Of a stretch of 64,000 nt of DNA, positions 1 through 8,949 are shown piece by piece. Where the stretch lies: the NCBI RefSeq assembly GCF_014145675.1, contig NZ_JACGZW010000006.1:1-64000 (forward strand). The letters are read 5' to 3'. The translations under genes were made by a program, and so were the position numbers. Every line of letters begins with the position of its first letter. Position 1 is the stretch's first letter. Under the pieces are notes generated by a model, which searched no databases, was not told the origin of the DNA, and saw only the letters and a program-made list of their open reading frames with translations. The stretch comes from Amycolatopsis dendrobii. GTDB taxonomy: Bacteria; Actinomycetota; Actinomycetes; Mycobacteriales; Pseudonocardiaceae.

Positions 1-87
1 GATCCACGACGGCTTCTTCTCAATCGGCGTCTCACTGTTGCGCACCTCAAGCCGCAACAACTTCCGGCCTTCGGGCTGCGCGCTCAT
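1..87 (-). CDS. lipA: Lipoyl synthase, N-terminal fragment cut by the window edge
   Basis: Only the first 29 codons are present. The product opens with [17 protein letters not shown] and continues with a TPIEKKP segment, the conserved N-terminus of actinobacterial LipA. LipA is the radical-SAM enzyme that inserts two sulfurs into octanoyl groups on lipoyl domains; its iron-sulfur cysteines lie outside the window. Its ATG overlaps the glyA stop as ATGA, so it is the distal gene of the glycine-cleavage operon. That is biologically sensible, because the operon's GcvH must be lipoylated. A lone or second lipA copy cannot be judged from here. Confidence 0.85.
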   Translation of the reverse strand, partial: MSAQPEGRKLLRLEVRNSETPIEKKPSWI

Positions 88-1361
88 CGGCTCAGGTCCG
101 CGTACAGCGGGTGCTTCTTGGCCAGCAGCTCCACGCGACCCCGCAGCGCCTGCTGGGCGGCCTCGTCGAAGTCCGGCTTCAGCGTCTCGGCGATGATGTC
201 GGCGACCTCGGTGAAGTCGTCGGCGCCGAAACCGCGGGTGGCCAGCGCCGGGGTGCCGATCCGCAGACCAGAGGTGACCATCGGCGGACGCGGGTCGAAC
301 GGCACCGCGTTGCGGTTGACGGTGATCCCGACCGAGTGCAGCCGGTCCTCCGCCTCCTGGCCGTTGAGCTGGGAGTTCACCAGGTCGACAAGCACCAGGT
401 GCACGTCGGTGCCGCCGGTGAGGACGCGGACGCCCGCCTCCGCGCAGTCGGTGCGCGACAGCCGGTCGGCGAGGATCTTCGCGCCTTCCAGGGTGCGCTC
501 CTGGCGCTCGCGGAACCCGTCCGTCGCGGCGATCTTGAGCGCCACGGCCTTGGCCGCGATCACGTGCTCCAGCGGCCCGCCCTGCTGGCCGGGGAACACC
601 GCCGAGTTGATCTTCTTCGCCAGCTCCTGGCGGGAGAGGATCAGGCCGCCGCGCGGGCCGCCGAGGGTCTTGTGCGTGGTGGTCGTGACGATGTCCGCGT
701 GCGGCACCGGCGACGGGTGCAGCCCGGCGGCCACGAGGCCGGCGAAGTGCGCCATGTCGACCATCAGCTTGGCGTCGACCAGGTCGGCGATCCGGCGGAA
801 CTCGGCGAAGTCGAGCTGGCGCGGGTAGGCCGACCAGCCGGCGACGATCAGCTTCGGCTTGTGCTCGACCGCCAGCCGCTCGATCTCGGCGACGTCGACG
901 ATCCCGGTCTCCTTGTCGACGTGGTAGGCGACCACGTTGTACAGCTTGCCCGAGAAGTTGATTTTCATCCCGTGCGTGAGGTGGCCGCCGTGCGCGAGGT
1001 CGAGGCCGAGGATCGTGTCGCCCGGCTTCAGCACCGCGAACATCGCCGCCGCGTTGGCCTGCGCGCCCGAGTGCGGCTGGACGTTCGCGTGCTCCGCGCC
1101 GAACAGCGCCTTGGCCCGGTCGATCGCGAGCTGCTCGACGACGTCGACGTGCTCGCAGCCGCCGTAGTAGCGGCGGCCCGGGTAGCCCTCGGCGTACTTG
1201 TTGGTCAGCACCGAGCCCTGCGCCTCGAGCACGCCGACCGGCGCGAAGTTCTCCGAGGCGATCATCTCGAGCGTCGACTGCTGGCGGTCCAGCTCCGCGG
1301 CCACCGCGGCGGCGACCTCGGGGTCGGCCTCGGACAGGCGGGCGTCGAACGGGACGGTCAT
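84..1361 (-). CDS. glyA: Serine hydroxymethyltransferase
   Basis: This 425-residue PLP enzyme interconverts serine and glycine with tetrahydrofolate / methylene-THF in the cytosol. The PLP-binding lysine is K231 in the [14 protein letters not shown] motif, and the N-terminal [10 protein letters not shown] and [10 protein letters not shown] blocks are intact. The start chosen is the ATG of [16 protein letters not shown], which overlaps the gcvH stop as TGATG; the same frame is open further upstream, but that is antisense-like sequence inside gcvH. It sits between gcvH and lipA. With the glycine cleavage system it turns two glycines into serine plus CO2 and ammonia, or supplies one-carbon units. 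Confidence 0.97.
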   Translation of the reverse strand: MTVPFDARLSEADPEVAAAVAAELDRQQSTLEMIASENFAPVGVLEAQGSVLTNKYAEGYPGRRYYGGCEHVDVVEQLAIDRAKALFGAEHANVQPHSGAQANAAAMFAVLKPGDTILGLDLAHGGHLTHGMKINFSGKLYNVVAYHVDKETGIVDVAEIERLAVEHKPKLIVAGWSAYPRQLDFAEFRRIADLVDAKLMVDMAHFAGLVAAGLHPSPVPHADIVTTTTHKTLGGPRGGLILSRQELAKKINSAVFPGQQGGPLEHVIAAKAVALKIAATDGFRERQERTLEGAKILADRLSRTDCAEAGVRVLTGGTDVHLVLVDLVNSQLNGQEAEDRLHSVGITVNRNAVPFDPRPPMVTSGLRIGTPALATRGFGADDFTEVADIIAETLKPDFDEAAQQALRGRVELLAKKHPLYADLSR

Positions 1362-1738
1362 CAGTTCTCCTGGGTCAGCTCGGCGTACGCGGACGCGTCG
1401 AGCAGCTCCGGGACGTCGCCCGAGAGCCGCACCTGCAGCAGCCATCCTTCGGTGTAGGGGTCGGAGTTGATGACCTCGGGGGTGTCCGATGTGGCCTCGT
1501 TCACCGCCACCACCTCGCCGCTCACCGGCGAGTACAGCTCGCTGACCGACTTCGTCGACTCGACCTCGCCGAACACCTCGCCCGCCGTGACGGTGTCGCC
1601 GACGCCGGGCAACTGCACGAACACGATGTCGCCGAGCGAGCTCGCCGCGAACGCGGTGATGCCCACCGTCGCGACGCCGTCGGAGACCGACAGCCACTCG
1701 TGTTCCTTCGTGTAGGACAGGTTCTGGGGGATGCTCAT
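1361..1738 (-). CDS. gcvH: Glycine cleavage system H protein
   Basis: GcvH is the 125-residue lipoyl-bearing shuttle that carries the aminomethyl group from GcvP to GcvT. The lipoylation site is K63 in the motif [15 protein letters not shown]. The N-terminal KEHEWLSV and C-terminal GWLLQVRLS blocks are also family-typical. It begins 15 bases after the gcvT stop, with an AAAGG-like ribosome site, and its stop overlaps the glyA start by one base. Its length matches the family norm (about 125-130). Confidence 0.97.
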   Translation of the reverse strand: MSIPQNLSYTKEHEWLSVSDGVATVGITAFAASSLGDIVFVQLPGVGDTVTAGEVFGEVESTKSVSELYSPVSGEVVAVNEATSDTPEVINSDPYTEGWLLQVRLSGDVPELLDASAYAELTQEN

Positions 1739-1753
1739 TGCTCGGAGGGCCTT

Positions 1754-2842
1754 TCAGGCTCGGGAGTAGAAGGGCAGGGCGACGACCTCGACCGGCTCGA
1801 CGCGGCCCCGGATGTCGACGGACAGCGCGGTGCCGGGCTCGGCGTGCTCCCGGTCTACATACGCCATGGCGATCGGGTAGCCCAGCGTCGGCGACAGCGC
1901 GCCGCTGGTGATCTCCCCGATAGTGGCATCCCCGGACAGCACGGCGTACCCGTGCCGCGGGGCGCGGCGGCCGGTGCCGCGCAGGCCGACCCGCACGCGC
2001 GGGACGTCGGCCTTCTTCAGCTCCTCCAAGGCCGCGCGGCCCACGAAGTCGCCCGGCTTCTCGAACTTCACGACCCGGCCGAGTCCGGCGGCGAACGGGT
2101 TCAGCTCGCGGCTGAGTTCATTGCCGTACAACGGCATTCCGGCTTCCAGCCGCAACGTGTCGCGGCAGGCGAGCCCGCACGGGACCAGACCGTGCTCCTG
2201 ACCGGCCTCGGTCAGCAGCTGCCACAACGCCGGCGCCTGCGCTGCGGGCACGAACAGCTCGAAGCCGTCCTCGCCGGTGTAACCCGTGCGGGCCAGCAGC
2301 ACGTCGATGCCCTTCACGACGGCGGGCACGCTCGCGTAGTACTTCAGCGAGGCGAGGTCGGCGTCGGTCACCGCGGCGAGCACGTCGACCGCCTTCGGGC
2401 CCTGCACCGCGATCAGCGCGGTGTCCGCGGACCGGTTTTCCACCACCGCGTCGAATCCGGCGACCCGCTCGGCCAGCGCGTCCGCGACCACGGTCGCGTT
2501 GCCCGCGTTGGCCACGACGAGGTACTCCTCGTCGGCGAGCCGGTAGACGACCAGGTCGTCCAGTACGCCGCCGTCGGCGTCGCAGATCATCGTGTAGCGG
2601 GCGCGGCCCGGCTTCACTCCGGTCAGGTTGCCGACCAGCGCGTAGTCGAGCACGTCGGCCGCCTGCGCGCCGCGGACGTGGATCTCGGCCATGTGCGACA
2701 GGTCGAACAGCCCGGCCGCCTCGCGCACGGCCTTGTGCTCGGCCAGTTCGCTGGCATAGCGCACCGGCATCGACCAGCCGGCGAAATCGGTGAACAGCGC
2801 ACCGAGATCCTGGTGGACCTGGTGCAGGGGGGTTTCCGTCAC
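1754..2842 (-). CDS. gcvT: Glycine cleavage system aminomethyltransferase (T protein)
   Basis: GcvT (362 residues) releases ammonia from the aminomethyl-lipoyl arm of GcvH and transfers the methylene group to THF. The start is the GTG of [17 protein letters not shown]: an AAAGG ribosome site lies just upstream and the homology begins there, although the frame stays open for another 1.5 kb across gcvP. Conserved segments include [10 protein letters not shown] near residue 20, [10 protein letters not shown], and the C-terminal block around [19 protein letters not shown]. The gap after gcvP is 35 bases. Confidence 0.96.
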   Translation of the reverse strand: MTETPLHQVHQDLGALFTDFAGWSMPVRYASELAEHKAVREAAGLFDLSHMAEIHVRGAQAADVLDYALVGNLTGVKPGRARYTMICDADGGVLDDLVVYRLADEEYLVVANAGNATVVADALAERVAGFDAVVENRSADTALIAVQGPKAVDVLAAVTDADLASLKYYASVPAVVKGIDVLLARTGYTGEDGFELFVPAAQAPALWQLLTEAGQEHGLVPCGLACRDTLRLEAGMPLYGNELSRELNPFAAGLGRVVKFEKPGDFVGRAALEELKKADVPRVRVGLRGTGRRAPRHGYAVLSGDATIGEITSGALSPTLGYPIAMAYVDREHAEPGTALSVDIRGRVEPVEVVALPFYSRA

Positions 2843-2877
2843 AGGAAGCCTTTCGTTGTCGCGAGCGGAGGACACGC

Positions 2878-5748
2878 TCACGCGTCGTACGCGTCGAGGG
2901 GCGGGCAGGAGCAGACGAGGTTGCGGTCGCCGCGCGCGCCGTCGATCCGCCGCACCGGCGGCCAGTACTTCGTCTTGCGCGCCACGCCGACCGGGTACAC
3001 CGCCAGCTCGCGGTCGTAGTCCGCGGTCCACTCGCCGACGATCGACGACGCGGTGTGCGGCGCTCCGCGCAGCGGGCTCGTCTCGGCGGTCCAGCGACCG
3101 GCCGCGACCTCGTCGATCTCGTGCCGGATGGCGATCATCGCCTCGCAGAACCGGTCGATCTCGGCCAGGTCCTCGCTCTCGGTCGGCTCGACCATGAGCG
3201 TGCCCGCGACCGGGAACGACATGGTCGGCGCGTGGAAGCCGTAGTCGATGAGCCGCTTCGCGACGTCGTCCACGGTCACGCCGGTTTCCTTGGTGATGCC
3301 GCGCAGGTCGAGGATGCACTCGTGCGCGACCAGGCCGTCCTGCCCGGTGTAGAGCACCGGGTAGTGCGGCGCGAGGCGGGCGGCGATGTAGTTGGCCGCG
3401 AGCACCGCGACCTTGGTGGCCTCGGTGAGCCCGGGCGCGCCCATCATCCGCACGTACGCCCAGGAAATCGGCAGGATCGACGCCGAACCGTAGGGCGCGC
3501 CGCTGATCGGGCCGACACCGGTTTCCGGTCCGGCCTGCGCGAGCAGCGGGTGGTTCGGCAGGTACGGCGCGAGGTGCTCGCGCGCCGCGACCGGGCCGAC
3601 GCCGGGACCGCCGCCGCCGTGCGGGATGCAGAACGTCTTGTGCAGGTTCAGGTGCGAGACGTCGCCGCCGAACTCGCCCGGCTTCGCAAGGCCCAGCAGG
3701 GCGTTGAGGTTCGCGCCGTCGACGTACACCTGTCCGCCGCCGTCGTGCACGATCTTGGCGAGCCGCTCGATGCCGTGCTCGTAGACGCCGTGCGTGGACG
3801 GGTAGGTGACCATGATCGCGGCGAGATCGGAGCTGTGCTGGTCCACTTTGGACTGCAGGTCTTCGAGGTCGACGTTGCCCTCGTCGGTGCACTTGACCAC
3901 GACCACGCGCATCCCGGCGAGCACCGCGGACGCGGCGTTGGTGCCGTGCGCGGACGACGGGATCAGGCAGACGTCGCGCTCGGGCTGGCCGTTCGCCTGG
4001 TGGTAGGCGCGGATCGCCAGCAGCCCGGCGAGTTCGCCCTGGCTGCCCGCGTTCGGCTGCAGCGAGACCTGGTCGTAGCCGGTGACCTCGGCGAGCCAGC
4101 CGGAAAGCTGGCGGACCAGCTCGTGGTAGCCCTCGGCGTCCTCGGCGGGCGCGAACGGGTGGATGCCCGCGAACTCGCGCCAGCTGATCGGCTCCATTTC
4201 GGTGGTGGCGTTGAGCTTCATCGTGCACGAGCCGAGCGGGATCATCCCGCGGTCGAGCGCGAAGTCCTGGTCGGCGAGGCGACGCAGGTAGCGCAGCATC
4301 GACGTCTCGGACCGGTGCGTGCTGAACACCTCGTGCGTCAGGTAACCGCTCTCGCGGGCGAGACCGTTCGGGAGCGCCTGTGCGGCTTCCCACGCACTGT
4401 CGATACCGAAGGCGCGAAGCACCTTCGCGAGCGTGTCGGGACGCGTGACCTCGTCGCAGGCGATACGGACGTGGTCGGCGTCGACGTGACCGAGGTTGAT
4501 CCCCGCCTCGCGCGCAGCCGCGTGCACCTCCGCAGCACGGCCAGGCACCTTCGCGACCACAGTGTCAAAGAAGGCCTCGTGCGCGACTTCGACGCCACCG
4601 TCGCGCAGCGCGTTCGCGAGACCGGCGGCGAGCTCGTGAACCCGCGTCGCGATCGCCTTCAGCCCCTCGGGACCGTGGTAGACCGCGTACATCGCGGCGA
4701 GCACCGCAGGCAGCACCTGCGCGGTGCAGATGTTGGAGGTCGCCTTCTCGCGACGGATGTGCTGCTCGCGCGTCTGCAGCGCGAGGCGGTACGCGGTGTT
4801 CCCGTCCGCGTCCACGGACACGCCCACCAGACGGCCAGGCAGCGACCGCTCCAGGCCTGCGCGCACCGCCATGTACCCGGCGTGCGGACCGCCGTAGCCC
4901 AGCGGCACGCCGAAGCGCTGCGTGGAACCGACGGCGACATCCGCGCCGAACTCGCCGGGCGCGGCGATCAAGGTGAGCGCGAGCAGGTCGGCAGCGACCG
5001 TGTACAGCGCGCCCGCGGCCTTCGCCGCTTCGGAAACCGCGTGGTAGAAACCGCGGCCACGAAGCACGCCGGACGCGCCGGGGTACTGCACGATGACGCC
5101 GAAGAACTCCTCGGGCAGCCCAGTGAGCAGGTCGCGCACTTGCACGTCGATGCCCAGGCCGGCGGCGCGCGTCCGCACGACCTCGATGGTCTGTGGAAGG
5201 ACTTCGGAGTCGAGAACGACCACATTGGACTTCGACTTCGACGCCCGGCGCATCAGCGTCATCGCCTCGGCGGCCGCGGTGGACTCGTCGAGCATCGAGG
5301 CGTTGGCGATCGCCAGCCCGGTCAGGTCGGACACCGCGGTCTGGAAGTTCAGCAGCGCTTCGAGCCGGCCCTGCGAGATCTCCGGCTGATACGGCGTGTA
5401 CGCGGTGTACCAGGCCGGGTTCTCCAGCACGTTGCGGCGGATCACGCCCGGCGTGACGGTGTCGGAGTAGCCGAGGCCGATCATCTGCGTCATCGGCCGG
5501 TTGCGCGCGGCGAGCGCACGCAGCTCGGCGGTGGCCTCTTCCTCGGAGGCGGGCGCGGGAAGCGCCAGGTCACCGGCCGTGCGGATGGCGGACGGCACCG
5601 CCGCTTCCACGAGGGCGTCCAGGCTTCCGTAACCGCATTCGGCGAGCATCTTCGCCCGCTCGGCCTCGCCGGGACCGATATGGCGGGTGTCGAAGGGGGT
5701 GGAGGTGATGGGAGCTCCTCGGGACGGGCACCGGGCGCGGCGGTGCAC
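2878..5748 (-). CDS. gcvP: Glycine dehydrogenase (decarboxylating), P protein
   Basis: This is the homodimeric-type P protein (about 950 residues), which decarboxylates glycine on PLP and loads GcvH. The N-terminal signature is FDTRHIGPG; the PLP lysine lies in [16 protein letters not shown] at about residue 704. The start is uncertain. The GTG at 5748 has a GGGGAG site six bases upstream, but that site lies inside the riboswitch. An ATC at 5709 aligns with the usual family Met ([12 protein letters not shown]) and is preceded by an ideal GAGGAG at five-base spacing. ATG 5769 and GTG 5775 lie within the aptamer and are unlikely. It is the first gene of the operon. Confidence 0.95.
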   Translation of the reverse strand: MHRRARCPSRGAPITSTPFDTRHIGPGEAERAKMLAECGYGSLDALVEAAVPSAIRTAGDLALPAPASEEEATAELRALAARNRPMTQMIGLGYSDTVTPGVIRRNVLENPAWYTAYTPYQPEISQGRLEALLNFQTAVSDLTGLAIANASMLDESTAAAEAMTLMRRASKSKSNVVVLDSEVLPQTIEVVRTRAAGLGIDVQVRDLLTGLPEEFFGVIVQYPGASGVLRGRGFYHAVSEAAKAAGALYTVAADLLALTLIAAPGEFGADVAVGSTQRFGVPLGYGGPHAGYMAVRAGLERSLPGRLVGVSVDADGNTAYRLALQTREQHIRREKATSNICTAQVLPAVLAAMYAVYHGPEGLKAIATRVHELAAGLANALRDGGVEVAHEAFFDTVVAKVPGRAAEVHAAAREAGINLGHVDADHVRIACDEVTRPDTLAKVLRAFGIDSAWEAAQALPNGLARESGYLTHEVFSTHRSETSMLRYLRRLADQDFALDRGMIPLGSCTMKLNATTEMEPISWREFAGIHPFAPAEDAEGYHELVRQLSGWLAEVTGYDQVSLQPNAGSQGELAGLLAIRAYHQANGQPERDVCLIPSSAHGTNAASAVLAGMRVVVVKCTDEGNVDLEDLQSKVDQHSSDLAAIMVTYPSTHGVYEHGIERLAKIVHDGGGQVYVDGANLNALLGLAKPGEFGGDVSHLNLHKTFCIPHGGGGPGVGPVAAREHLAPYLPNHPLLAQAGPETGVGPISGAPYGSASILPISWAYVRMMGAPGLTEATKVAVLAANYIAARLAPHYPVLYTGQDGLVAHECILDLRGITKETGVTVDDVAKRLIDYGFHAPTMSFPVAGTLMVEPTESEDLAEIDRFCEAMIAIRHEIDEVAAGRWTAETSPLRGAPHTASSIVGEWTADYDRELAVYPVGVARKTKYWPPVRRIDGARGDRNLVCSCPPLDAYDA

Positions 5749-5754
5749 TGGGAA

Positions 5755-5940
5755 CTCCCCCTCTGTCATGGGCACCTGAGAGTTTCACCGCGCGCTCGGC
5801 ACGGCTTTCACCTTGGGTGAGGCGCGGGTGCGCCTGCTTTCCAGAGTGGCCTCGCCAAAAGCGGTAGCGGTTACCTGAGAGATTCCGGGGAGTTTGCTCC
5901 TTCGGTGTCCCACTGATCGCATGGGACTCTCCCGCTCCGG
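5755..5940 (-). promoter_or_regulatory. Tandem glycine riboswitch (gcvT RNA element)
   Basis: Read on the minus strand, the leader of gcvP shows the conserved pieces of two glycine aptamers in series. Aptamer 1 has GGGAGAGTCCC near 5935-5925, CGAAGGAGCAAA at 5904-5893 and AATCTCTCAGG at 5884-5874. The linker GCCACTCTGG is at 5850-5841. Aptamer 2 has AAACTCTCAGG at 5785-5775 and closes with ACAGAGGGGGAG at 5766-5755. Such elements usually activate the glycine-cleavage operon when glycine is abundant. The end of aptamer 2 directly abuts, and may sequester, the ribosome site of the GTG start of gcvP. Confidence 0.95.
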
Positions 5941-6053
5941 CTCGAACGGCCCTATGTTCAGTTGTGGGTGCTGCCGGTGGAACGCACCCTACCTGGTGGT
6001 TCAGTCGCCAGTCTACCGCTCCCGGCCTACGCCACACCCACTGCCAACGGTCC

Positions 6054-6100
6054 GTGAAGGGCTCCTTGAGGGAATCAGATCCCCTCAAGGAGCCCTTCAC
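6054..6100 (-). terminator. 19-bp perfect hairpin after the SDR gene
   Basis: The arms GTGAAGGGCTCCTTGAGGG (6054-6072) and its exact complement (6082-6100) flank a 9-base loop, and the structure begins 6 bases past the SDR stop codon. There is no T-tract. It probably ends the polyamine-type operon before the riboswitch of the next transcript. It belongs to a family of long intergenic hairpins in this window. Confidence 0.7.
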
Positions 6101-6106
6101 AGACAG

Positions 6107-6874
6107 TCACAGCGGCGTTACGTAGGCGCCGGAGATGCCGCCGTCGACGAGGAACTGCGCGGCGGTGATGAAGCTGGCGTCGTCGCTCGCCAGGAAGGCC
6201 ACGGCAGCGGCGATTTCCTCCGGCTCGGCGAAGCGGCCGACCGGAACATGCACCAGCCGCCGGGCCGCGCGCTCCGGGTCTTTGGCGAACAGTTCCTTCA
6301 GCAGCGGCGTGTTGACCGGCCCCGGGCACAGCGCGTTGACCCGAATGTTCTCGCGCGCGAACTGCACGCCCAGCTCGCGCGTCATGGCGAGCACGCCGCC
6401 TTTCGAGGCGGTGTAAGAAATCTGCGACGTCGCGGCTCCCATCACGGCCACGAACGACGCGGTGTTCACGATCGAACCGCGGCCCTGGCGCTGCATGTGC
6501 GGCAGGACGGCCTTGCAGCACAGGTACACCGAGGTCAGGTTGACCCGCTGCACCTTCTCCCACGCTTCGATGCCGGTGGTGAGGATCGAATCGTCCTCGG
6601 GCGGCGAGATGCCCGCGTTGTTGAACGCGACGTCGACCGCGCCGAACTCGTCGACCGTCGTCTGGAAGAGGGCCTCGACCTGGTCCGCGTCAGTCACGTC
6701 GACCTGGACGAAGGCCCCGCCCACCGCGTCGGCGGCCGCCTTGCCCTGCTCCGGCGTGACGTCGCCGATCACGACCTTCGCGCCCTCGCTCGCCAGCCGC
6801 TTGGCGGTGGCGAGGCCGATGCCGCTCGCGCCGCCGGTGATCACCGCGACGCGGCCGTCAAAACGCTGCACCAT
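6107..6874 (-). CDS. SDR-family oxidoreductase (polyamine-type operon)
   Basis: A 255-residue classical short-chain dehydrogenase. The cofactor motif TGGASGIG is at residues 13-20, NNAG at 85-88, and the catalytic residues are S140, Y154 and K158 (SYTASKGG). It is the last of four closely packed genes; its ATG follows the aldehyde dehydrogenase TAA directly. The order matches M. tuberculosis Rv2860c-Rv2857c, where the counterpart is also of unknown substrate. A role in oxidising or reducing an intermediate of amine catabolism is inferred from position only; FabG-like activity cannot be excluded. Confidence 0.9.
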   Translation of the reverse strand: MVQRFDGRVAVITGGASGIGLATAKRLASEGAKVVIGDVTPEQGKAAADAVGGAFVQVDVTDADQVEALFQTTVDEFGAVDVAFNNAGISPPEDDSILTTGIEAWEKVQRVNLTSVYLCCKAVLPHMQRQGRGSIVNTASFVAVMGAATSQISYTASKGGVLAMTRELGVQFARENIRVNALCPGPVNTPLLKELFAKDPERAARRLVHVPVGRFAEPEEIAAAVAFLASDDASFITAAQFLVDGGISGAYVTPL

Positions 6875-8239
6875 TTATTCCTCCGTGCTCAGGAAAACGT
6901 TCTTCGTCTCGGCGAAGGCGGCCGCGGCGTCCGGGCCCAGTTCGCGGCCGAGACCGGACTGCTTGAAGCCGCCGAAGGGCGTCCAGTACCGGACCGAGGA
7001 GTGCGAATTCACCGACAGGTTCCCGGATTCGACGCCGCGCGCGACCCGGAAAGCGCGGCCGACGTCGCGAGTCCAGATCGAACCGGACAGGCCGTATTCG
7101 GTGTCGTTCGCCATCCGCACCGCCTCGGCCTCGTCGCGGAACCGGACCACCGCGACGACCGGGCCGAAGATCTCGTCGCGGGCCAGCGGATCGGCCAATC
7201 CCGGCGGGAGCACGACGGTCGGCGCGAACCAGTAGCCCGGGCCGGACGGAGCGCTGCCGCGGAAGGCGACCGGCGTCCGCTCGGTGACGTAGGAGGAGAC
7301 TTTGGCGTGGTGGTCCGCGGAAATCAGCGGGCCCATCTCGGTCGCCTCGTCGCCCGGATCGCCGACGACCACCCCCTGGACCGCGGGTTCCAGCAGTTCG
7401 AGGAACCGGTCGTAAACGGTGTCCTGCACCAGGATCAGCGACCGCGCGCAGCAGTCCTGCCCGGCGTTGTCGAACACCCCGTACGGCGCGGTCGCGGCGG
7501 CCTTCTCCAGGTCCGCGTCGGCGAACACGATGTTGGCGTTCTTGCCGCCCAGCTCCAGCGTCACCCGTTTCACCTGCGCCGCACAGCCCGCCATGACCTG
7601 CTTGCCGACCTCGGTGGAGCCGGTGAACACGACCTTGCGCACCGCGGGATGCGTGACGAACCGTTGTCCGACAACCGATCCCTTGCCTGGCAGAACCTGG
7701 AAGACGTCCTCGGGGATTCCCGCCTCGCGGGCGAGTTCGGCCAGCCGCAGCGCGGTGAGCGGGGTCAGCTCGGCCGGTTTGAGCACGACGGTGTTGCCCG
7801 CCGCGAGCGCCGGCGCGAAGCCCCAGCCCGCGATCGGCATCGGGAAATTCCACGGCACGATCACGCCGACCACGCCCAGCGGCTCGTGGAAGGTCACGTT
7901 GACGCCGCCGTCGACCGGGATCTGCTTGCCCAGCAACCGTTCCGGCGCTCCGGAAGAGTACTCCAGCAGGTCGCGCACGTTGCCCGCTTCCCAGCGGGCG
8001 TTGCCGATGGTGTGCCCGGAGTTCTCGACCTCCAGCCGGGCGAGGTGCTCGACGTCGGCGTCGACCGCGTCCGCGAACCGGCGCAGCAGCCTCGCCCGAT
8101 CGCCGGGGGCGACCGCCCGCCAGGCCGGGAACGCGGCGTGCGCGCGGGCGATCGCGGCGTCGGTCTCCGCCTCGGTGGTCAGCTCGACCTCGCGCACCAC
8201 TTCCGCGGTCGCCGGGTTGCGCACCTCGAACGTCGTCAT
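6875..8239 (-). CDS. Aldehyde dehydrogenase, AldC-like
   Basis: A 454-residue NAD(P)-dependent aldehyde dehydrogenase. The general base E229 is in TLELGGKN and the nucleophile C263 is in GQDC; VPWNFPM and FTGSTEVG are the usual cofactor-site motifs. The start MTTFEVRNPATAEV overlaps the amidotransferase stop as ATGA. In the puu-type pathway an aldehyde dehydrogenase oxidises gamma-glutamyl-aminoaldehyde to the acid that the amidotransferase then hydrolyses. The tight coupling to the glutamine-synthetase-like and amidotransferase genes supports that role, but the substrate is inferred. Confidence 0.94.
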   Translation of the reverse strand: MTTFEVRNPATAEVVREVELTTEAETDAAIARAHAAFPAWRAVAPGDRARLLRRFADAVDADVEHLARLEVENSGHTIGNARWEAGNVRDLLEYSSGAPERLLGKQIPVDGGVNVTFHEPLGVVGVIVPWNFPMPIAGWGFAPALAAGNTVVLKPAELTPLTALRLAELAREAGIPEDVFQVLPGKGSVVGQRFVTHPAVRKVVFTGSTEVGKQVMAGCAAQVKRVTLELGGKNANIVFADADLEKAAATAPYGVFDNAGQDCCARSLILVQDTVYDRFLELLEPAVQGVVVGDPGDEATEMGPLISADHHAKVSSYVTERTPVAFRGSAPSGPGYWFAPTVVLPPGLADPLARDEIFGPVVAVVRFRDEAEAVRMANDTEYGLSGSIWTRDVGRAFRVARGVESGNLSVNSHSSVRYWTPFGGFKQSGLGRELGPDAAAAFAETKNVFLSTEE

Positions 8240-8949
8240 TTCCCCTCCTGCGCGGCGTTCACCAGCGCGGCGAACAGCCGGACGTCGTCGCCGTCCTGCT
8301 CCGGATGCCACTGCACGCCGAGCACGAACTCCCCCGGCATCTCGGCGGCCTCGACCGTGCCGTCCGCCGCGTGGCCGGACGGGACCAGTCCGGAGCCGAG
8401 CCGGTCGATCGCCTGATGGTGGTAGCACTGGACTTTCGTTTCCCGGCCCAGAATCGCGGCCGCCCGCGTGCCGTCGACCAGGGTGACCGTGCTGGTGCCG
8501 AACGTCGCCGGAGCAGGCTGATGCGTTGCGTCGCCCAGGGTTTCCGGCAGATGCTGCGAAAGCGTGCCGCCGAGCGCGACGCTAATGACCTGCAACCCGC
8601 GGCACACGCCGAGCACCGGCTTCCCGGCGGCGCGCGCCGCCGCGAACAGGCCGAACTCGAACGCGTCCCGCTCCGGGCGGATGTACGTCGCCGGATGCGG
8701 CTCTTGGTCGTACCGGCTGGGGTCGACGTCCGCACCACCGGTGAGGACGAGACCGTCGATGCGTCCCACGAGCGCGTCGTACTTCGTGCTTACTGGCGGC
8801 AGCAGCACCGGAATCCCGCCCGCCTTGACCACACAGTCCGCGTACACCCGGTGCAGCAGCGTCGCTTCGGTGTCCCAGGCCAGGAACTTCGCCTGTTCCG
8901 AATAGGTGCTGAGCCCGATGACGGGCGGGTCAGAGTCGTTCGAAACCAC
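8236..8949 (-). CDS. Class I glutamine-amidotransferase-like hydrolase (PuuD type)
   Basis: A 237-residue peptidase C26 family protein resembling gamma-glutamyl-GABA hydrolase. The catalytic triad is visible: C116 in GVCRGLQ, and H215 and E217 in GVQWHPEQ. The GTG start overlaps the upstream synthetase gene by 20 bases and the stop overlaps the aldehyde dehydrogenase start by 4. Free-standing enzymes of this type release glutamate from gamma-glutamyl-amino acids. Here it would remove the gamma-glutamyl group added by the neighbouring synthetase. Confidence 0.92.
   Translation of the reverse strand: MVSNDSDPPVIGLSTYSEQAKFLAWDTEATLLHRVYADCVVKAGGIPVLLPPVSTKYDALVGRIDGLVLTGGADVDPSRYDQEPHPATYIRPERDAFEFGLFAAARAAGKPVLGVCRGLQVISVALGGTLSQHLPETLGDATHQPAPATFGTSTVTLVDGTRAAAILGRETKVQCYHHQAIDRLGSGLVPSGHAADGTVEAAEMPGEFVLGVQWHPEQDGDDVRLFAALVNAAQEGK

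Noticed and set aside
1362-1697. N-terminal extension of glyA in the same frame.
   Set aside because: It lies inside gcvH and is Arg/Gly-rich. The ATG at 1361 has the TGATG coupling and family start.
5749-5775. Upstream ATG/GTG starts for gcvP (MPMTEGEF).
   Set aside because: They are within conserved aptamer 2 bases of the glycine riboswitch, and the extra residues are not family-like.
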